From NCBI GenBank assembly GCA_919902495.1, contig CAKKRC010000001.1, forward strand, positions 1 to 59,567: DNA of 59,567 nucleotides. Reading direction: 5' to 3'. The notes under the pieces are model-generated. The model had not been told where the DNA came from. It was given only the letters and a program-made list of their open reading frames with translations, and did not search any database. This document shows positions 49,642-59,517 of this stretch, one piece after another (the stretch's first letter is position 1; each line of letters starts with the position of its first letter). Source of the stretch: Nitrospiria bacterium (lineage in GTDB: Bacteria > Nitrospirota > UBA9217). The translations under genes and the position numbers were made by a program.

Positions 49642-49818
49642 ATGAGGCGTGACATCTGGATATTTCTATTCTTTCTTGGTTCGATCCTGTTCGGATGGCC
49701 CTTTCTCCGGATATTTCATAGAAGTCTTACCTACTATCTCTTCATCACCTGGTTTGTCTTCATCGGACTGCTCTTCCTGGCTTCCTTATTATCGGATAGA
49801 GGGGACGGAGGAAACTAA
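49642..49818 (+). CDS. Small two-TM membrane protein ahead of the symporter-kinase
   Basis: 58 residues: two hydrophobic stretches (IWIFLFFLGSILFGWPF and LFITWFVFIGLLFLASLL). Small proteins of this type often precede SSS-type symporters or symporter-kinases. GGAGG lies seven bases before the ATG at 49642. Its stop is immediately followed by the GTG of the next gene, so the two are coupled. Confidence 0.75.
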   Translation: MRRDIWIFLFFLGSILFGWPFLRIFHRSLTYYLFITWFVFIGLLFLASLLSDRGDGGN

Positions 49819-52761
49819 GTGTTCTCGCCCTGGGTCCTGCTGACGATCATACTGGCCTATCTCCTTTTTCTTTTCTTCGTTGCCTATATAGCCGAACGGA
49901 AGGAGCGGCAGGGGAAGAGCCTTGTCTCGAATCCCTATATCTACTCCCTTTCCCTGGCCGTCTATTGCACCTCCTGGACCTTCTATGGCAGTGTTGGCAG
50001 GGCGGCCAACTCAGGGCTCAGCTTTCTCACCATCTATCTCGGCCCGACCCTCATGGCGGCCCTCTGGTGGCTCATCCTCCGGAAGATCATCCTCATTTCC
50101 AAAGAGAACCGCATCACCACCATCTCGGATTTCATCTCTTCCCGCTACGGCAAGTCCCTGGGCCTCTCGGCCCTCGTGACGATCGTGGCGGTCGTCGGCA
50201 TCACCCCGTATCTTGGCCTCCAGCTCAAGGCGATCATGTCGACCTTTTCGCTCCTTTCCGGCCAGCATGAGGGGAGCCACTTCGCGGGATGGTTCATATC
50301 GTTCATCCTGGGCGTGTTCGCCATCATCTTCGGCGCGCGCCGCCTCGATTCCTCGGAGCGGCACGGCGGCCTGGTGTTCGCCGTGGCCTTCGAGTCGGCC
50401 TTCAAGCTCGTGGCCTTCCTGCTCGTCGGCATCTTCGTCACCTACGGCCTTTTCGACGGCATCGGCGATATCATGGCCAAAATGAAGGAAAGCTCCTACG
50501 CCGGCCTCATGACGCTGAGCGAAGGATCGCAGGAGAGCTACCTCGAGTGGACGTCACTCACGTTCCTCTCGATGATGGCCATCCTGTTCCTGCCACGGCA
50601 GTTCCACGTGGCCGTGGTCGAGAACACCTCGGCGGACCACGTCAAGAAGGCGGTCTGGCTATTCCCGCTGTATCTTTTTCTCATCAATCTGTTCGTTCTT
50701 CCGATCGCTTATGGCGGGCTCATGCTGGGTGGAGCGCAGGAGAAAGCTGATTTCTTCGTGCTTTCCATCCCGCTCCAGCAGGGGAACCCGCTCCTGGCGG
50801 CCATCGTCTTCCTGGGCGGGTTTTCGGCGGCAACGGCCATGGTCATCGTCGAGTCATTGGCGCTCTCGACCATGGTGATGAACAGTCTGGTCCTGCCCGC
50901 CCTTCTCGGTTTTAATATCAAAAGCCTGCACATGGTGATCCTGAACATAAAGCGCCTGGTGATCCTGGGGCTTGTGTTCATGGGGTATATCTTTGCCGTG
51001 TCCATCGGCGAGTTCTACAGCCTCGTGGACATCGGACTGAAGTCATTCGAGGCGGTTACCATCTTCGCGCCCGCGCTTCTGCTGGGGCTTATCTGGAAGG
51101 GCGGGAACCGGAAAGGCGCCATTGCCGGCATCCTGGCAGGGTTCTCCGTCTGGATCTATACGCTGCTGATCCCGGCGATGATGCGGGCCGGTATCATCGA
51201 GAAGGGCGGCTTCATGGAGTCGGTGTTCAATTCGCATCTCCTGAATCCCACGGCGCTCTTCGGCCTCCAGGGGCTGGACCGGTGGACCCACTCCCTGTTC
51301 TGGGGTCTTCTGCTCAACCTTTTCTTTTTCTTCACCGTCTCGATCTTCACCCGGCAGAGTGATGAAGATACCCGCCAGGCCATCATTTTCGTCGATTCGT
51401 TCTCGCCGCGCCATTTTTCATCGATGCAGCGCCCCGCCACGATCGCGGTGATCGAGGACGCGCTCGGCCAGTATATCGGACCCGGTGAGGCGCGCGAGGC
51501 GATAGAAGGTTTTCTCAGGAGGAACAATCTGACGCGCGAGGCCATATCGGGTGAGTGGCTTATGCGGCTGCGCGAGGAGGCCGAACGGATCCTTTCGGGC
51601 GTTCTGGGCCCGTCCATCAGCACCCTGGTCTTTCAGGAACTGAGCGCGATGTCCCACGACGAGACGCACCGCGTCTCCAACTCGATCCGCCAGATATCCC
51701 GGAGCCTCAGGCTGTCGCGCCAGGAGCTCGCCGAGGCAAACCGTCAGCTTGCCATGCTCAAGGAATTCAGCGAGAACATCATCGAAAGCCTTCCTGTGGG
51801 GGTTGCAACCCTCGACGATTCCCACCGGGTCACGTATTGGAACTCGGCCATGGAGATGATCACCGGCGTAGAGAAGTCCGACGCCCTGAACAAGGATGCG
51901 GGACGGCTCCTCACGTGCCTCGAACCCCGCCTGTTCAATCCCACGATCGAGGAGGGAGAGATCACCTGCCGCCGCAACTTCGATCCCCAGATCATCCTGA
52001 AGGGTTACGTCAGCAGGCTGACCGGCGTCCAGAAGGGGTACGTGCTGGTGCTCGAGGATATCACCGAGAAGAAAAAGATCGAGGAGGAGCTGTTCAGGAC
52101 GACGAAGCACGCGAGCGTCGGCAGGCTTGCGGCGGGCGTGTCCCACGAGATCGGGAATCCTCTGGCCTCCATATCCTCACTGGTGCAGGAGCTCCTGACC
52201 GAGGACGGGTCCTCGTTCGTGAAAGGGTCTCTTAATACCATCCATCAGCACGTGAACCGCATCGCCCGCATCGTGCGGAACCTCGGCGATTTCGCGCGGC
52301 TCTATCCCCGTCAGCGGGTGCCGACCAGCCTGCGGGACATCCTGCAGAACACCATGGACCTCGTGCGGTTCGACAAGAACTTCAAGAAGATCGAGGTCAT
52401 AACGGACGTCCAGAACGTGCGGCCCGTCAAGATCGATCCCGACCAGATGCAGCAGGTCTTCCTGAACCTCCTGTTGAACGCGCGGGACGCCATGCCCGAG
52501 GGGGGGAAGCTCGATATCTCGATGAAGGAGAGCGAGGGCCGCGTGGCTATGGTGTTCGCCGACACGGGAACGGGCATCGAAACAGAGGTAAAGGACAAGG
52601 TCTTCGACCCGTTCTTTACCACCAAAGGGCCGACCCGCGGCACGGGGTTGGGTCTTTCCATCTGCTACAGCATCGTCAAGGACCACGGCGGTACCATCGA
52701 GGTGGAGTCCGAGAAGGATAAAGGAACGAAATTCATCATAACCCTGCCGGTCGAGGAGTAA
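49819..52761 (+). CDS. Sodium/solute symporter-linked PAS sensor histidine kinase (CbrA-like)
   Basis: 980 residues. An SSS/SLC5-type 12-13 TM symporter domain (1-510) is followed by a linker helix, a PAS domain (about 650-760, FSENIIESLPVGVATLDD), HisKA with phospho-acceptor His776 in VSHEIGNPLAS, and HATPase (NARDAMPEGG about 887, ADTGTGIE, GTGLGLSI about 941). CbrA-type proteins sense or take up a nutrient and signal to a sigma-54 regulator. The GTG start is adjacent to the small membrane protein. The regulator gene is two bases downstream. Confidence 0.93.
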   Translation: MFSPWVLLTIILAYLLFLFFVAYIAERKERQGKSLVSNPYIYSLSLAVYCTSWTFYGSVGRAANSGLSFLTIYLGPTLMAALWWLILRKIILISKENRITTISDFISSRYGKSLGLSALVTIVAVVGITPYLGLQLKAIMSTFSLLSGQHEGSHFAGWFISFILGVFAIIFGARRLDSSERHGGLVFAVAFESAFKLVAFLLVGIFVTYGLFDGIGDIMAKMKESSYAGLMTLSEGSQESYLEWTSLTFLSMMAILFLPRQFHVAVVENTSADHVKKAVWLFPLYLFLINLFVLPIAYGGLMLGGAQEKADFFVLSIPLQQGNPLLAAIVFLGGFSAATAMVIVESLALSTMVMNSLVLPALLGFNIKSLHMVILNIKRLVILGLVFMGYIFAVSIGEFYSLVDIGLKSFEAVTIFAPALLLGLIWKGGNRKGAIAGILAGFSVWIYTLLIPAMMRAGIIEKGGFMESVFNSHLLNPTALFGLQGLDRWTHSLFWGLLLNLFFFFTVSIFTRQSDEDTRQAIIFVDSFSPRHFSSMQRPATIAVIEDALGQYIGPGEAREAIEGFLRRNNLTREAISGEWLMRLREEAERILSGVLGPSISTLVFQELSAMSHDETHRVSNSIRQISRSLRLSRQELAEANRQLAMLKEFSENIIESLPVGVATLDDSHRVTYWNSAMEMITGVEKSDALNKDAGRLLTCLEPRLFNPTIEEGEITCRRNFDPQIILKGYVSRLTGVQKGYVLVLEDITEKKKIEEELFRTTKHASVGRLAAGVSHEIGNPLASISSLVQELLTEDGSSFVKGSLNTIHQHVNRIARIVRNLGDFARLYPRQRVPTSLRDILQNTMDLVRFDKNFKKIEVITDVQNVRPVKIDPDQMQQVFLNLLLNARDAMPEGGKLDISMKESEGRVAMVFADTGTGIETEVKDKVFDPFFTTKGPTRGTGLGLSICYSIVKDHGGTIEVESEKDKGTKFIITLPVEE

Positions 52762-52763
52762 TA

Positions 52764-54113
52764 ATGTCAAAGAGCCTGTTGATCGTGGAAGACGAGGAAA
52801 CCCTGCGGGAGTCCATGAAGCGGATATTCTCCAAGGAGGGATATGCCGTGGAGGCCGTGGACTCGGCGGAGAAGGGGCTTTCTTTGCTGGAGGCCAATCT
52901 GTATGACGTCATCATCTCCGATATCATCCTGCCGGGGATGGACGGCATCGAGATGCTGACCAAGGTGCGGGAACAGCTCCCGGACCAGATCTTCATCGTG
53001 GTGACGGCCTATGCGTCCCTCGACACGTCGGTGAAGGCGCTCCGGGCGGGCGCTTACGACTACATCATGAAGCCCATCATCCACGAAGAGATCAAGCAGG
53101 TGGTGCGGAACGCCCTGAAGCAGAAGAGCCTGCAGGTCGAGAACATCCTGCTGAAGCGCGAGATCGCCAAGGAACATGATTTCAGCACGATCATCGGTGA
53201 TAGTGCGGCGATCAAAACGATCCTTGCCGAGGTCAGAAAGGTCACTGACACGCGGAGCAACGTGCTGCTGCTCGGCGAGACCGGCACGGGAAAGGAGCTC
53301 TTCGCCCGGGTGATCCACCATAACAGCTCGCGTCGCGACATGCCCTTTGTGCCCATCAACTGCTCGGCGATCCCCGAGAACCTTCTGGAGACCGAGCTCT
53401 TCGGACATGTGCGCGGCGCGTTCACCGGCGCCGTTGCGTCCAAGAAGGGACTTCTCGAAGAGGCTGACGGCGGGACGGTCTTTCTGGACGAGATCGGCGA
53501 CATGAGCCTCCCGCTTCAGGCGAAACTGCTCCGGGTCATCGAGGACCAGGTGATCCGTCCGGTGGGAAGCACCAAGGGGACCAAGATCGACATCCGCTAT
53601 ATCACCGCCACCAACCGTGACCTCCGGGCGGCTGTGCGGGAGAACGCTTTTCGCGAGGACCTCTACTACCGGATCAACGTGATATCGCTCCAGATCCCGC
53701 CGCTCCGGGACCGCAAGGACGACATCAGCAGCCTGGTAAAGCACTATCTCAACAAATATGTCCACGAGATGGGGAAACAGGTCAAGGACATCGCGCCCCA
53801 GGCACTTGATGTGATGGTGAACTATCCGTGGCCGGGGAATGTTCGAGAGCTCCAGAACGTGGTGGAACGGGCGATCCTTATCGCCGAAGGGGACACCATA
53901 ACTCCGGAGTGTCTCCCCGAGGGGGTCAAGGCAGGTGACGGTTTTCAGCAGACCGTCTCCGACCAGAAGCTCACCATCGAGGACTATACCAAGGCCTTTA
54001 TCCAGCGCTATCAGCTTCAGCACAACGAACAGCAGATCGCCGATATGCTCGGCATCACGCGGAAGTCCCTGTGGGAGAAGCGGAAGAAGTGGGGGATACC
54101 GAGGGAGCGGTGA
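52764..54113 (+). CDS. NtrC-family sigma-54-dependent response regulator (CbrB-like)
   Basis: 449 residues. Receiver domain with phospho-acceptor Asp53 (IISDIILPG), AAA+ domain with Walker A GETGTGKE (about 171), GAFTGA (about 218, the sigma-54 contact), Walker B GGTVFLDEIGD, and a Fis-type HTH (NEQQIADMLGITRKSLWEKR). It should activate sigma-54 promoters when phosphorylated by the adjacent kinase. All activating residues are present. Target genes are unknown. Confidence 0.95.
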   Translation: MSKSLLIVEDEETLRESMKRIFSKEGYAVEAVDSAEKGLSLLEANLYDVIISDIILPGMDGIEMLTKVREQLPDQIFIVVTAYASLDTSVKALRAGAYDYIMKPIIHEEIKQVVRNALKQKSLQVENILLKREIAKEHDFSTIIGDSAAIKTILAEVRKVTDTRSNVLLLGETGTGKELFARVIHHNSSRRDMPFVPINCSAIPENLLETELFGHVRGAFTGAVASKKGLLEEADGGTVFLDEIGDMSLPLQAKLLRVIEDQVIRPVGSTKGTKIDIRYITATNRDLRAAVRENAFREDLYYRINVISLQIPPLRDRKDDISSLVKHYLNKYVHEMGKQVKDIAPQALDVMVNYPWPGNVRELQNVVERAILIAEGDTITPECLPEGVKAGDGFQQTVSDQKLTIEDYTKAFIQRYQLQHNEQQIADMLGITRKSLWEKRKKWGIPRER

Positions 54114-54119
54114 GGCGTC

Positions 54120-54310
54120 TATTGGAAATTGCAAATTGTAAATTGTAAATTTGAAATTGTAAAGTATTTAAGAAAAGAATATTTACCGCAGAGTTCGCAG
54201 AGATCGCAGAGGAAAGCTTTGGTAAAGTAGTAACGGCGAGAGAATCAACAAAGTCGTAATAGTTAATTATCAGGATTTACTCTGCGTTCTCCGCGTTCTC
54301 TGCGGTGAAA
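54120..54310. repeat. CAAATTG-word arm and inverted CGCAGAG-word pair
   Basis: CAAATTG/TAAATTG words (54121-54165) are followed by a left arm of CGCAGAG words (54184-54213) and its inverse with CTCTGCG/TTCTCCGCG (54278-54306). They fill the spacer before the MCP gene. Confidence 0.7.
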
Positions 54311-54350
54311 AAAGCATTTTCAGGTGCGTTTCCCGTATTCAGGAGGGACA

Positions 54351-55808
54351 ATGATCACTGGCATTATGGTAACGGTCGGCATCGCGCTCGCGATCATCGG
54401 AGTGGTCGTGGTCGCGCGCAGATCACGCCGCACAGGCCCTGACGAAGCGCTGCCCGGAAGACCGGACCTGGGCACCCGGCTCCCGGTGAACCGTCTTGCC
54501 GGGGTGAGAAGCGGGATGGCCTCCCGCGTCAATTCCCTGCTTGACGAGGTCGGCGCCGCGCTCAAGCATCTCTTTGCCCGGGGATTCGAGCAGACGCGGA
54601 TATCCGACAGCGTAAAGAACGCCGCCGGCGAGATGGTAGAGGCCGCTGACCGGACCCGGGCGCTGGCCGGGCAGGTGGCCGCGTCCATGGATGAGATGGC
54701 GGCCATCGTTGCCGAGATCGCCCGGACCGTGAACGAGACCTCCCGGGACGCGAGGGCCGGAGAAAGGACCCTGGAACGCCAGGACTCCTCGCTCGATAGC
54801 GTTAAGAAGCTCTCCCTCCAGATATCGACCTGGGCCGAGACCAACAAGGCGCTGTCCCAGGCAACGAAGGACATTGCCGGCTTCATCAAGGTCATCAGCG
54901 AGATCGCCCGGCAGACGAATCTCCTTGCGCTGAACGCGGCCATCGAGGCAGCGCGGGCCGGCGAGAAAGGCCGCGGCTTCGCGGTGGTCGCCGGCGAGGT
55001 GCGCAAACTTGCCGACCGGACCGCCCAGCACACGCAGGAGATCGCCGGCACTCTGGGAGTGATCCGGGAAAAGGCCGAGGATTCGCTCATGAACATGGAG
55101 GCCACCCTCGACATCGTGGCGGAGAGCATTAAAAAGGCCCAGGCCACCGATGAGTCCCTGCGTCAGATCACGTCAAAGGCGTCCTCGATCGCGGCTGACG
55201 TGTCTTCGAACATGACGGAAGTTTCCCTGCACGCGAACAACGCGCGGGCGCTGGCGGAGCGCATCGCGCAGTCCGGCGAGGCGGTCGCCCTCGGCACCCT
55301 GGACATCTATTCGCACCTGTGCGCGTTCAGGCTCGACGACACCGACCGGACTGCCGAGGACTTTATCGTTACCGCCGCCGCGCGGTTCCGGGAAACGCTG
55401 CTCGCGGACCTGGCTTCCGGCAAGGTCCGCATGGAGGACCTGTTCGACGAGAACTATTCGCGGATCGAGGGGGACCGGTTCGGGAACCGCTCTTCCGCGT
55501 ATTTCGATACGGCGGTACTGCCGAAGCTCAGGGAGTGGTCCGCGGCGCACCGGAACACGGTCTACGTGGTCGCCATGGACCGGAACGGGTTCATGCCGGT
55601 CCACGTCATGCCTGCACGGACGGGCGTGATCATGAAGGATGCCGTCTCGCAGCAGGGCGCCCGGTCTCCGAAGATCATCGGTCAGGCCTTCCGCCGGCCC
55701 ATCGCGGCGGGCGGCCAGCTCGTCGTCGATGTGGCCTGTCCCATCACGATCCGTGAACGCCACTGGGGCTGCCTCAGGATCGGGTATTTGCCCTCCATCG
55801 GCGCATGA
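54351..55808 (+). CDS. Methyl-accepting chemotaxis protein with C-terminal sensory domain
   Basis: 485 residues. One N-terminal TM (4-22), no periplasmic domain, then a signalling hairpin with the conserved tip [20 protein letters not shown] and [17 protein letters not shown]. The last ~140 residues are a Cache/PAS-like domain of the type found C-terminally in some MCPs ([32 protein letters not shown]). It likely senses a cytoplasmic ligand. AGGAGGGACA directly precedes the ATG at 54351. The next gene overlaps its stop by four bases. Confidence 0.9.
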   Translation: MITGIMVTVGIALAIIGVVVVARRSRRTGPDEALPGRPDLGTRLPVNRLAGVRSGMASRVNSLLDEVGAALKHLFARGFEQTRISDSVKNAAGEMVEAADRTRALAGQVAASMDEMAAIVAEIARTVNETSRDARAGERTLERQDSSLDSVKKLSLQISTWAETNKALSQATKDIAGFIKVISEIARQTNLLALNAAIEAARAGEKGRGFAVVAGEVRKLADRTAQHTQEIAGTLGVIREKAEDSLMNMEATLDIVAESIKKAQATDESLRQITSKASSIAADVSSNMTEVSLHANNARALAERIAQSGEAVALGTLDIYSHLCAFRLDDTDRTAEDFIVTAAARFRETLLADLASGKVRMEDLFDENYSRIEGDRFGNRSSAYFDTAVLPKLREWSAAHRNTVYVVAMDRNGFMPVHVMPARTGVIMKDAVSQQGARSPKIIGQAFRRPIAAGGQLVVDVACPITIRERHWGCLRIGYLPSIGA

Positions 55809-57028
55809 AAACATCGGCGCAGGACCTCGAAGCACGTCTGAAGGGAACGCGGTGGGGGCATGTCACGCTGGAGTTCTTCACGAACAGCGCACATTTCCCG
55901 ATCGCGAACCTGTTCCTCGAACTGCTTAAGGAAGGCCCGGAGATCTTTCTGAAGCCGGACGTCTATACCATCGTCCTGGCGGCGCTCGTGCAGGCCCTGT
56001 ATCTGGGAACCCGGGAGTATGAGGGCAGGCCCCGGCCATTCATCGGCAATCTTATCGGGCCGCTCATCTATACGGTCATCGAGATGTCGCTGGAGGGGTG
56101 GGCGTTCTTCAAGACCGGGAACCATCTTGCCTACCTCCTGTTCGGTCTTGTCATCGGCTTGCTCCAGGAAACGAGGTCGCGGACCGCGGGCGTGATCAGC
56201 AGCACTATCCTGGTAGCCGAAAATATCGTTCGCGCGAACATCCTGGTCGTCATGTACTGGATCTTCGAGGCGGCTGACGATCCAAAGTATGCGACCCTTC
56301 CAGGATTCCTGAGCGACGGGAGCCATATATTCATTATTCTTGCTCTGGCGTTCCTGGGAAGCATGCTCGGCCTGGCCAATGTACATGCCCATGCGTACCT
56401 GGCGATCCTCAGGGAGACGGCGCATCAGCTCAAGCGTTACTCCGAATGGTTCCTCGGGAAGGATATCCTTCACTCAGCCGTCGCTGACCCGTCGGCGCTG
56501 TCCATCCAGCGCCGCGAGCGAACGGTGCTGTTCATGGATATCCGCGGGTTCACGGGATGGAGCGAGACCCAGCGGCCCGAAGAGGTCGTCGATATGCTGA
56601 ACGGGTTCTTTGAACGCTCGGAGAGCATCTGGGAACGGTTCAACGCCATCAAGACAAAGTTCACGGGTGACGAGATCATGCTCGTGTTCGCAGCGGAAAA
56701 AGACGCTGCCCTGGCCGGCCTGGGTCTCATCAGGGAGAACACCCTTCATCTCAAACAGTTCGGTCTCGCGGCGGGGATCGGCATTCATACGGGTGTCCTC
56801 GTGGAGGGGCTGATCGGAAGCAAGGAAGTGAAGGGATACGATGTGATCGGCGATACGGTGAACACGGCCAAACGCATCTGTGACAAGGCAGCGGGTGGCG
56901 AGCTGCTGGTCTCCGGTGTGGTGTTGCGGGCGCTCGGAGAAAGCGCCGTCATCCGGAGGTCCCAGCAGATCTCGATGAAGGGCAAGGCGGAGCCGATCGA
57001 GGTCTATTCACTTGAGGATGTGCGTTGA
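55805..57028 (+). CDS. Membrane class III adenylate/guanylate cyclase
   Basis: 407 residues. About five TM segments (50-195) lead to a helical linker and a class III catalytic domain: metal-binding Asp245 in [11 protein letters not shown] and Asp289 in [13 protein letters not shown], plus [19 protein letters not shown]. The Lys and Asp at the base-specifying positions favour ATP, so cAMP is the likely product. Start overlaps the MCP stop (ATGA), so the two are co-translated. TPR-cNMP proteins at 30326-31990 could be downstream receivers. Confidence 0.9.
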   Translation: MKTSAQDLEARLKGTRWGHVTLEFFTNSAHFPIANLFLELLKEGPEIFLKPDVYTIVLAALVQALYLGTREYEGRPRPFIGNLIGPLIYTVIEMSLEGWAFFKTGNHLAYLLFGLVIGLLQETRSRTAGVISSTILVAENIVRANILVVMYWIFEAADDPKYATLPGFLSDGSHIFIILALAFLGSMLGLANVHAHAYLAILRETAHQLKRYSEWFLGKDILHSAVADPSALSIQRRERTVLFMDIRGFTGWSETQRPEEVVDMLNGFFERSESIWERFNAIKTKFTGDEIMLVFAAEKDAALAGLGLIRENTLHLKQFGLAAGIGIHTGVLVEGLIGSKEVKGYDVIGDTVNTAKRICDKAAGGELLVSGVVLRALGESAVIRRSQQISMKGKAEPIEVYSLEDVR

Positions 57029-57130
57029 TCGCCGGGCGGACGCTGGGAAACATTACAGCATTGCAGGTCTAACCCATACGCTCTCCGATATATCGCGGTC
57101 CCGGACAGCTGCGGCCTATTGAATCCGGGT

Positions 57131-57197
57131 ATGATGAGTGGACAGCTGCAATAAATGCGCAAGGCCGGCAAAGAACTCTGCCTGCCTTTTCTTGTTT
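57131..57197 (+). repeat. Repeat copy 1 with terminator-like 3' end
   Basis: Shares GGACAGC, GCAATAAATG, GGCCGGCA and CTTTTCTTGT in the same order and spacing with 59453-59517, so the two copies flank the lipoprotein gene in direct orientation. In this copy the final stem (GGCCGGCA...TGCCTGCC) is imperfect. The rest of the 418-nt gap holds no gene that I can support. Confidence 0.7.
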
Positions 57198-57382
57198 GGG
57201 GATGTTGCATGGCGGCAAAGATCCTTTTTCGCATAGCGTCCGCATGTTTCGTTGGTGGTATCCGAGATACAATGCATCCTTCGAAATTCAACACTCAATA
57301 ACATCTAATAGTTGTCATCTCCAATAAATCAGAACTGAAAGTGCCCTTCCACGAATACCCCAAAACTACCCTATCATTGCGC

Positions 57383-57412
57383 TTGCGTTCCCCATAAAAT
57401 TTGTTCTATAAT
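57383..57412 (+). promoter_or_regulatory. Sigma-70 promoter of the beta-helix lipoprotein
   Basis: TTGCGT (57383-57388) and TATAAT (57407-57412) are separated by 18 nt; the perfect -10 lies 35 nt before the start codon. Confidence 0.6.
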
Positions 57413-57446
57413 TTGCCATCCTAATATTGTCAGGGAGGGTAATGTC

Positions 57447-59369
57447 ATGAGTATGGATAAGCTTATTGCATCAGTGACGATTCTCTTTCTATCTCTTTTG
57501 GTCAGCGCGTGCGGCGGGGGAGGGGGCGGTGCTGCTCCTGCAGGTCCGGCAGTTGTTTCCCTTTCAACAGTAACTGCATTGTATCCATTGAACGGAGCCA
57601 ACTGGAACGATTATGTCAAAGGGACCAGCATAACTGCTACCGATACGCTTTGCAATGCTGCGACCGATGCAGCCTGCTTGCACGGCGGCGAGAAGCGGGT
57701 TGTTACAGTGACTGGACGGTCCTCTTGCTCCGGCATAACAGCAACTGATACGTTAGGTGTATTCGATTGGACGTGCGACGCAAGCACCGGTACGGCTCGG
57801 GTCATTTCTACAGGCCTCAAGAACGGAAAATATCTCTCCGATCTGCTCAACTTTACGACGCCTGGATGGAATGCCAATGTGGTTAACGTAAATGTAGCAG
57901 GAACGATCTATTCCACAGCATCATCCACGCAGTGGTGGAGCAATCCAACGGTCATTAATAACATAGGCGGCAGTCTCGCATCCGCCGGCACAATCTATGT
58001 CGTTACGTCCAATTCTTCGGGCACGTATTCCATTGATGCGTCAAAAGTGGGCGTTGTCGTCAAGCCTGGGGCAGCGATCAACGGTCCTAACGATGTCTGG
58101 GCCCGATTATTAGAGGCGAACAATAAGGACTTCATCTGGATAGAGGGTATGTTCAACATTCAAGGCAGTGATATAGGAATATCCTGGAATTTCGTCAAAT
58201 TCTCGGTCCTCATGAATGTTACTGCGAATAATGCCAGCGGCATCAATAAACGGGCGCTCCTTATTTCCGGGGCTTCCTACAACAAATTTACGGATATAGC
58301 GGCCTCCAATAACGGTGAAACAGGTCTTTGGTGCAACACGTGCAGCAATAACCTGTTTACGAATATACGATCATCAAACAACGGATTCTATGGTATACAG
58401 CTTGACAGTTGCTCAAATAATGTCTTCAGAAACGTGGTCCTTGAGAACAACTCCAGTCACGGCATTCAAGCCAATGTATCTTCGAACAATGTTTTTACTG
58501 CTGTAACCACGGGAAATACCGGCAGTGGCGGCGGAACGGGGATCGGGCTCCAGTTCAATTCCTCGAACAATAACGTCTTTTCGAACGTCTTGACGGCAAA
58601 CAACGGCAGTGACGGGGTCGCGCTCGTTTCATCCTCGAGCAATACTTTTTCGGATATCGCCTCCGACAGTGTAGGCTACGATTTCTATCTTTACGGTTCT
58701 TCGTACAATCATTTTACCGGACTGCTGAAAGTGAACAATAATTGCTATGAGACCGGTGGAACGAACCCCGGTCTCGTTAACTGGACATGTACCATGTTGG
58801 GAACCACCGGTTCTAATACGTACGGTGCTGGTAATTCATCGAATGCTACCTTGACTTCAGGTATCACGCTGACCTCGTCATTTGCGGGCAAGATCGTGAC
58901 GGATGACATCGTAAACACAAGTGACACGAACGGCGCATCGGCGACGTATCCTGCTGACCCTGCCGCATTTGACTGGTCAGGTTTCCAAAACACGTACAGG
59001 GCCTGGGGAAAGGACGGTACATTAGGTAATTTAGACAGCAGGGGGCGGTGGATCACAGGGGGGGCTGGCCGAATATGGGACTGGAGCCTCAGCAGCTCGG
59101 ATACGATCGTAAATAGCGTCCTCGCTGTGCCTACTGGCAACGATACGTTGACCCATACGTGGTCTGACGCTTCGACAACGACGGTCCTCAGGCATGCTAT
59201 AGAGCTCGTAGGCAACGGAAACGGACTTTGCGAATCGGGTGAGACCTGTCTCTATACGCCGAATATCGGTGCGTACCAGGGCCACGGCAATCTGATATCG
59301 GCCGGGGCTTTCTCCGACGGTACGATCACCGGAGTTACGCTTATGAAGTTCGAGACCAACGGACGGTGA
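57447..59369 (+). CDS. Lipoprotein with right-handed beta-helix (PbH1-type) repeats
   Basis: 640 residues. The signal peptide ends in a lipobox (LVSAC) followed by seven or more Gly, so it is lipid-anchored. Residues about 250-430 contain ~22-residue repeats built on SSNNVFTN/NNGFYGIQ/CSNNVFRN, typical of right-handed parallel beta-helices such as NosD-like or polysaccharide-active proteins. The C-terminal 180 residues resemble other surface proteins but match no family I know. No catalytic residues are recognisable. GGAGG lies eight bases before the ATG. It lies between two repeat copies (57131, 59453). Confidence 0.8.
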   Translation: MSMDKLIASVTILFLSLLVSACGGGGGGAAPAGPAVVSLSTVTALYPLNGANWNDYVKGTSITATDTLCNAATDAACLHGGEKRVVTVTGRSSCSGITATDTLGVFDWTCDASTGTARVISTGLKNGKYLSDLLNFTTPGWNANVVNVNVAGTIYSTASSTQWWSNPTVINNIGGSLASAGTIYVVTSNSSGTYSIDASKVGVVVKPGAAINGPNDVWARLLEANNKDFIWIEGMFNIQGSDIGISWNFVKFSVLMNVTANNASGINKRALLISGASYNKFTDIAASNNGETGLWCNTCSNNLFTNIRSSNNGFYGIQLDSCSNNVFRNVVLENNSSHGIQANVSSNNVFTAVTTGNTGSGGGTGIGLQFNSSNNNVFSNVLTANNGSDGVALVSSSSNTFSDIASDSVGYDFYLYGSSYNHFTGLLKVNNNCYETGGTNPGLVNWTCTMLGTTGSNTYGAGNSSNATLTSGITLTSSFAGKIVTDDIVNTSDTNGASATYPADPAAFDWSGFQNTYRAWGKDGTLGNLDSRGRWITGGAGRIWDWSLSSSDTIVNSVLAVPTGNDTLTHTWSDASTTTVLRHAIELVGNGNGLCESGETCLYTPNIGAYQGHGNLISAGAFSDGTITGVTLMKFETNGR

Positions 59370-59452
59370 GGATGGTTGTGACCCAGGTGAGACCTGAAGC
59401 GGGCCTGCGTAGGGCAGACTGATGCACACGGTCCGAGATTAGTGACCTGGGC

Positions 59453-59517
59453 ATGATGGGTGGACAGCAGCAATAAATGATAGGGCCGGCAGGGTATCCT
59501 GCCGGCCTTTTCTTGTG
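59453..59517 (+). terminator. Repeat copy 2 with strong rho-independent terminator
   Basis: GGCCGGCAGG/CCTGCCGGCC with a 4-nt loop (59484-59507), followed by TTTTCTTGT. It is the direct-repeat partner of 57131-57197 and terminates the lipoprotein gene. Upstream, CCCAGGT (59383-59389) and ACCTGGG (59445-59451) could also pair, hinting at a structured RNA 3' end. The last 50 nt of the window hold nothing recognisable. Confidence 0.75.

Noticed and set aside
52767-54134. 455-codon open frame opposite the NtrC-type regulator
   Set aside because: The regulator on the plus strand has complete receiver, AAA+ and HTH motifs; the opposite frame matches nothing.
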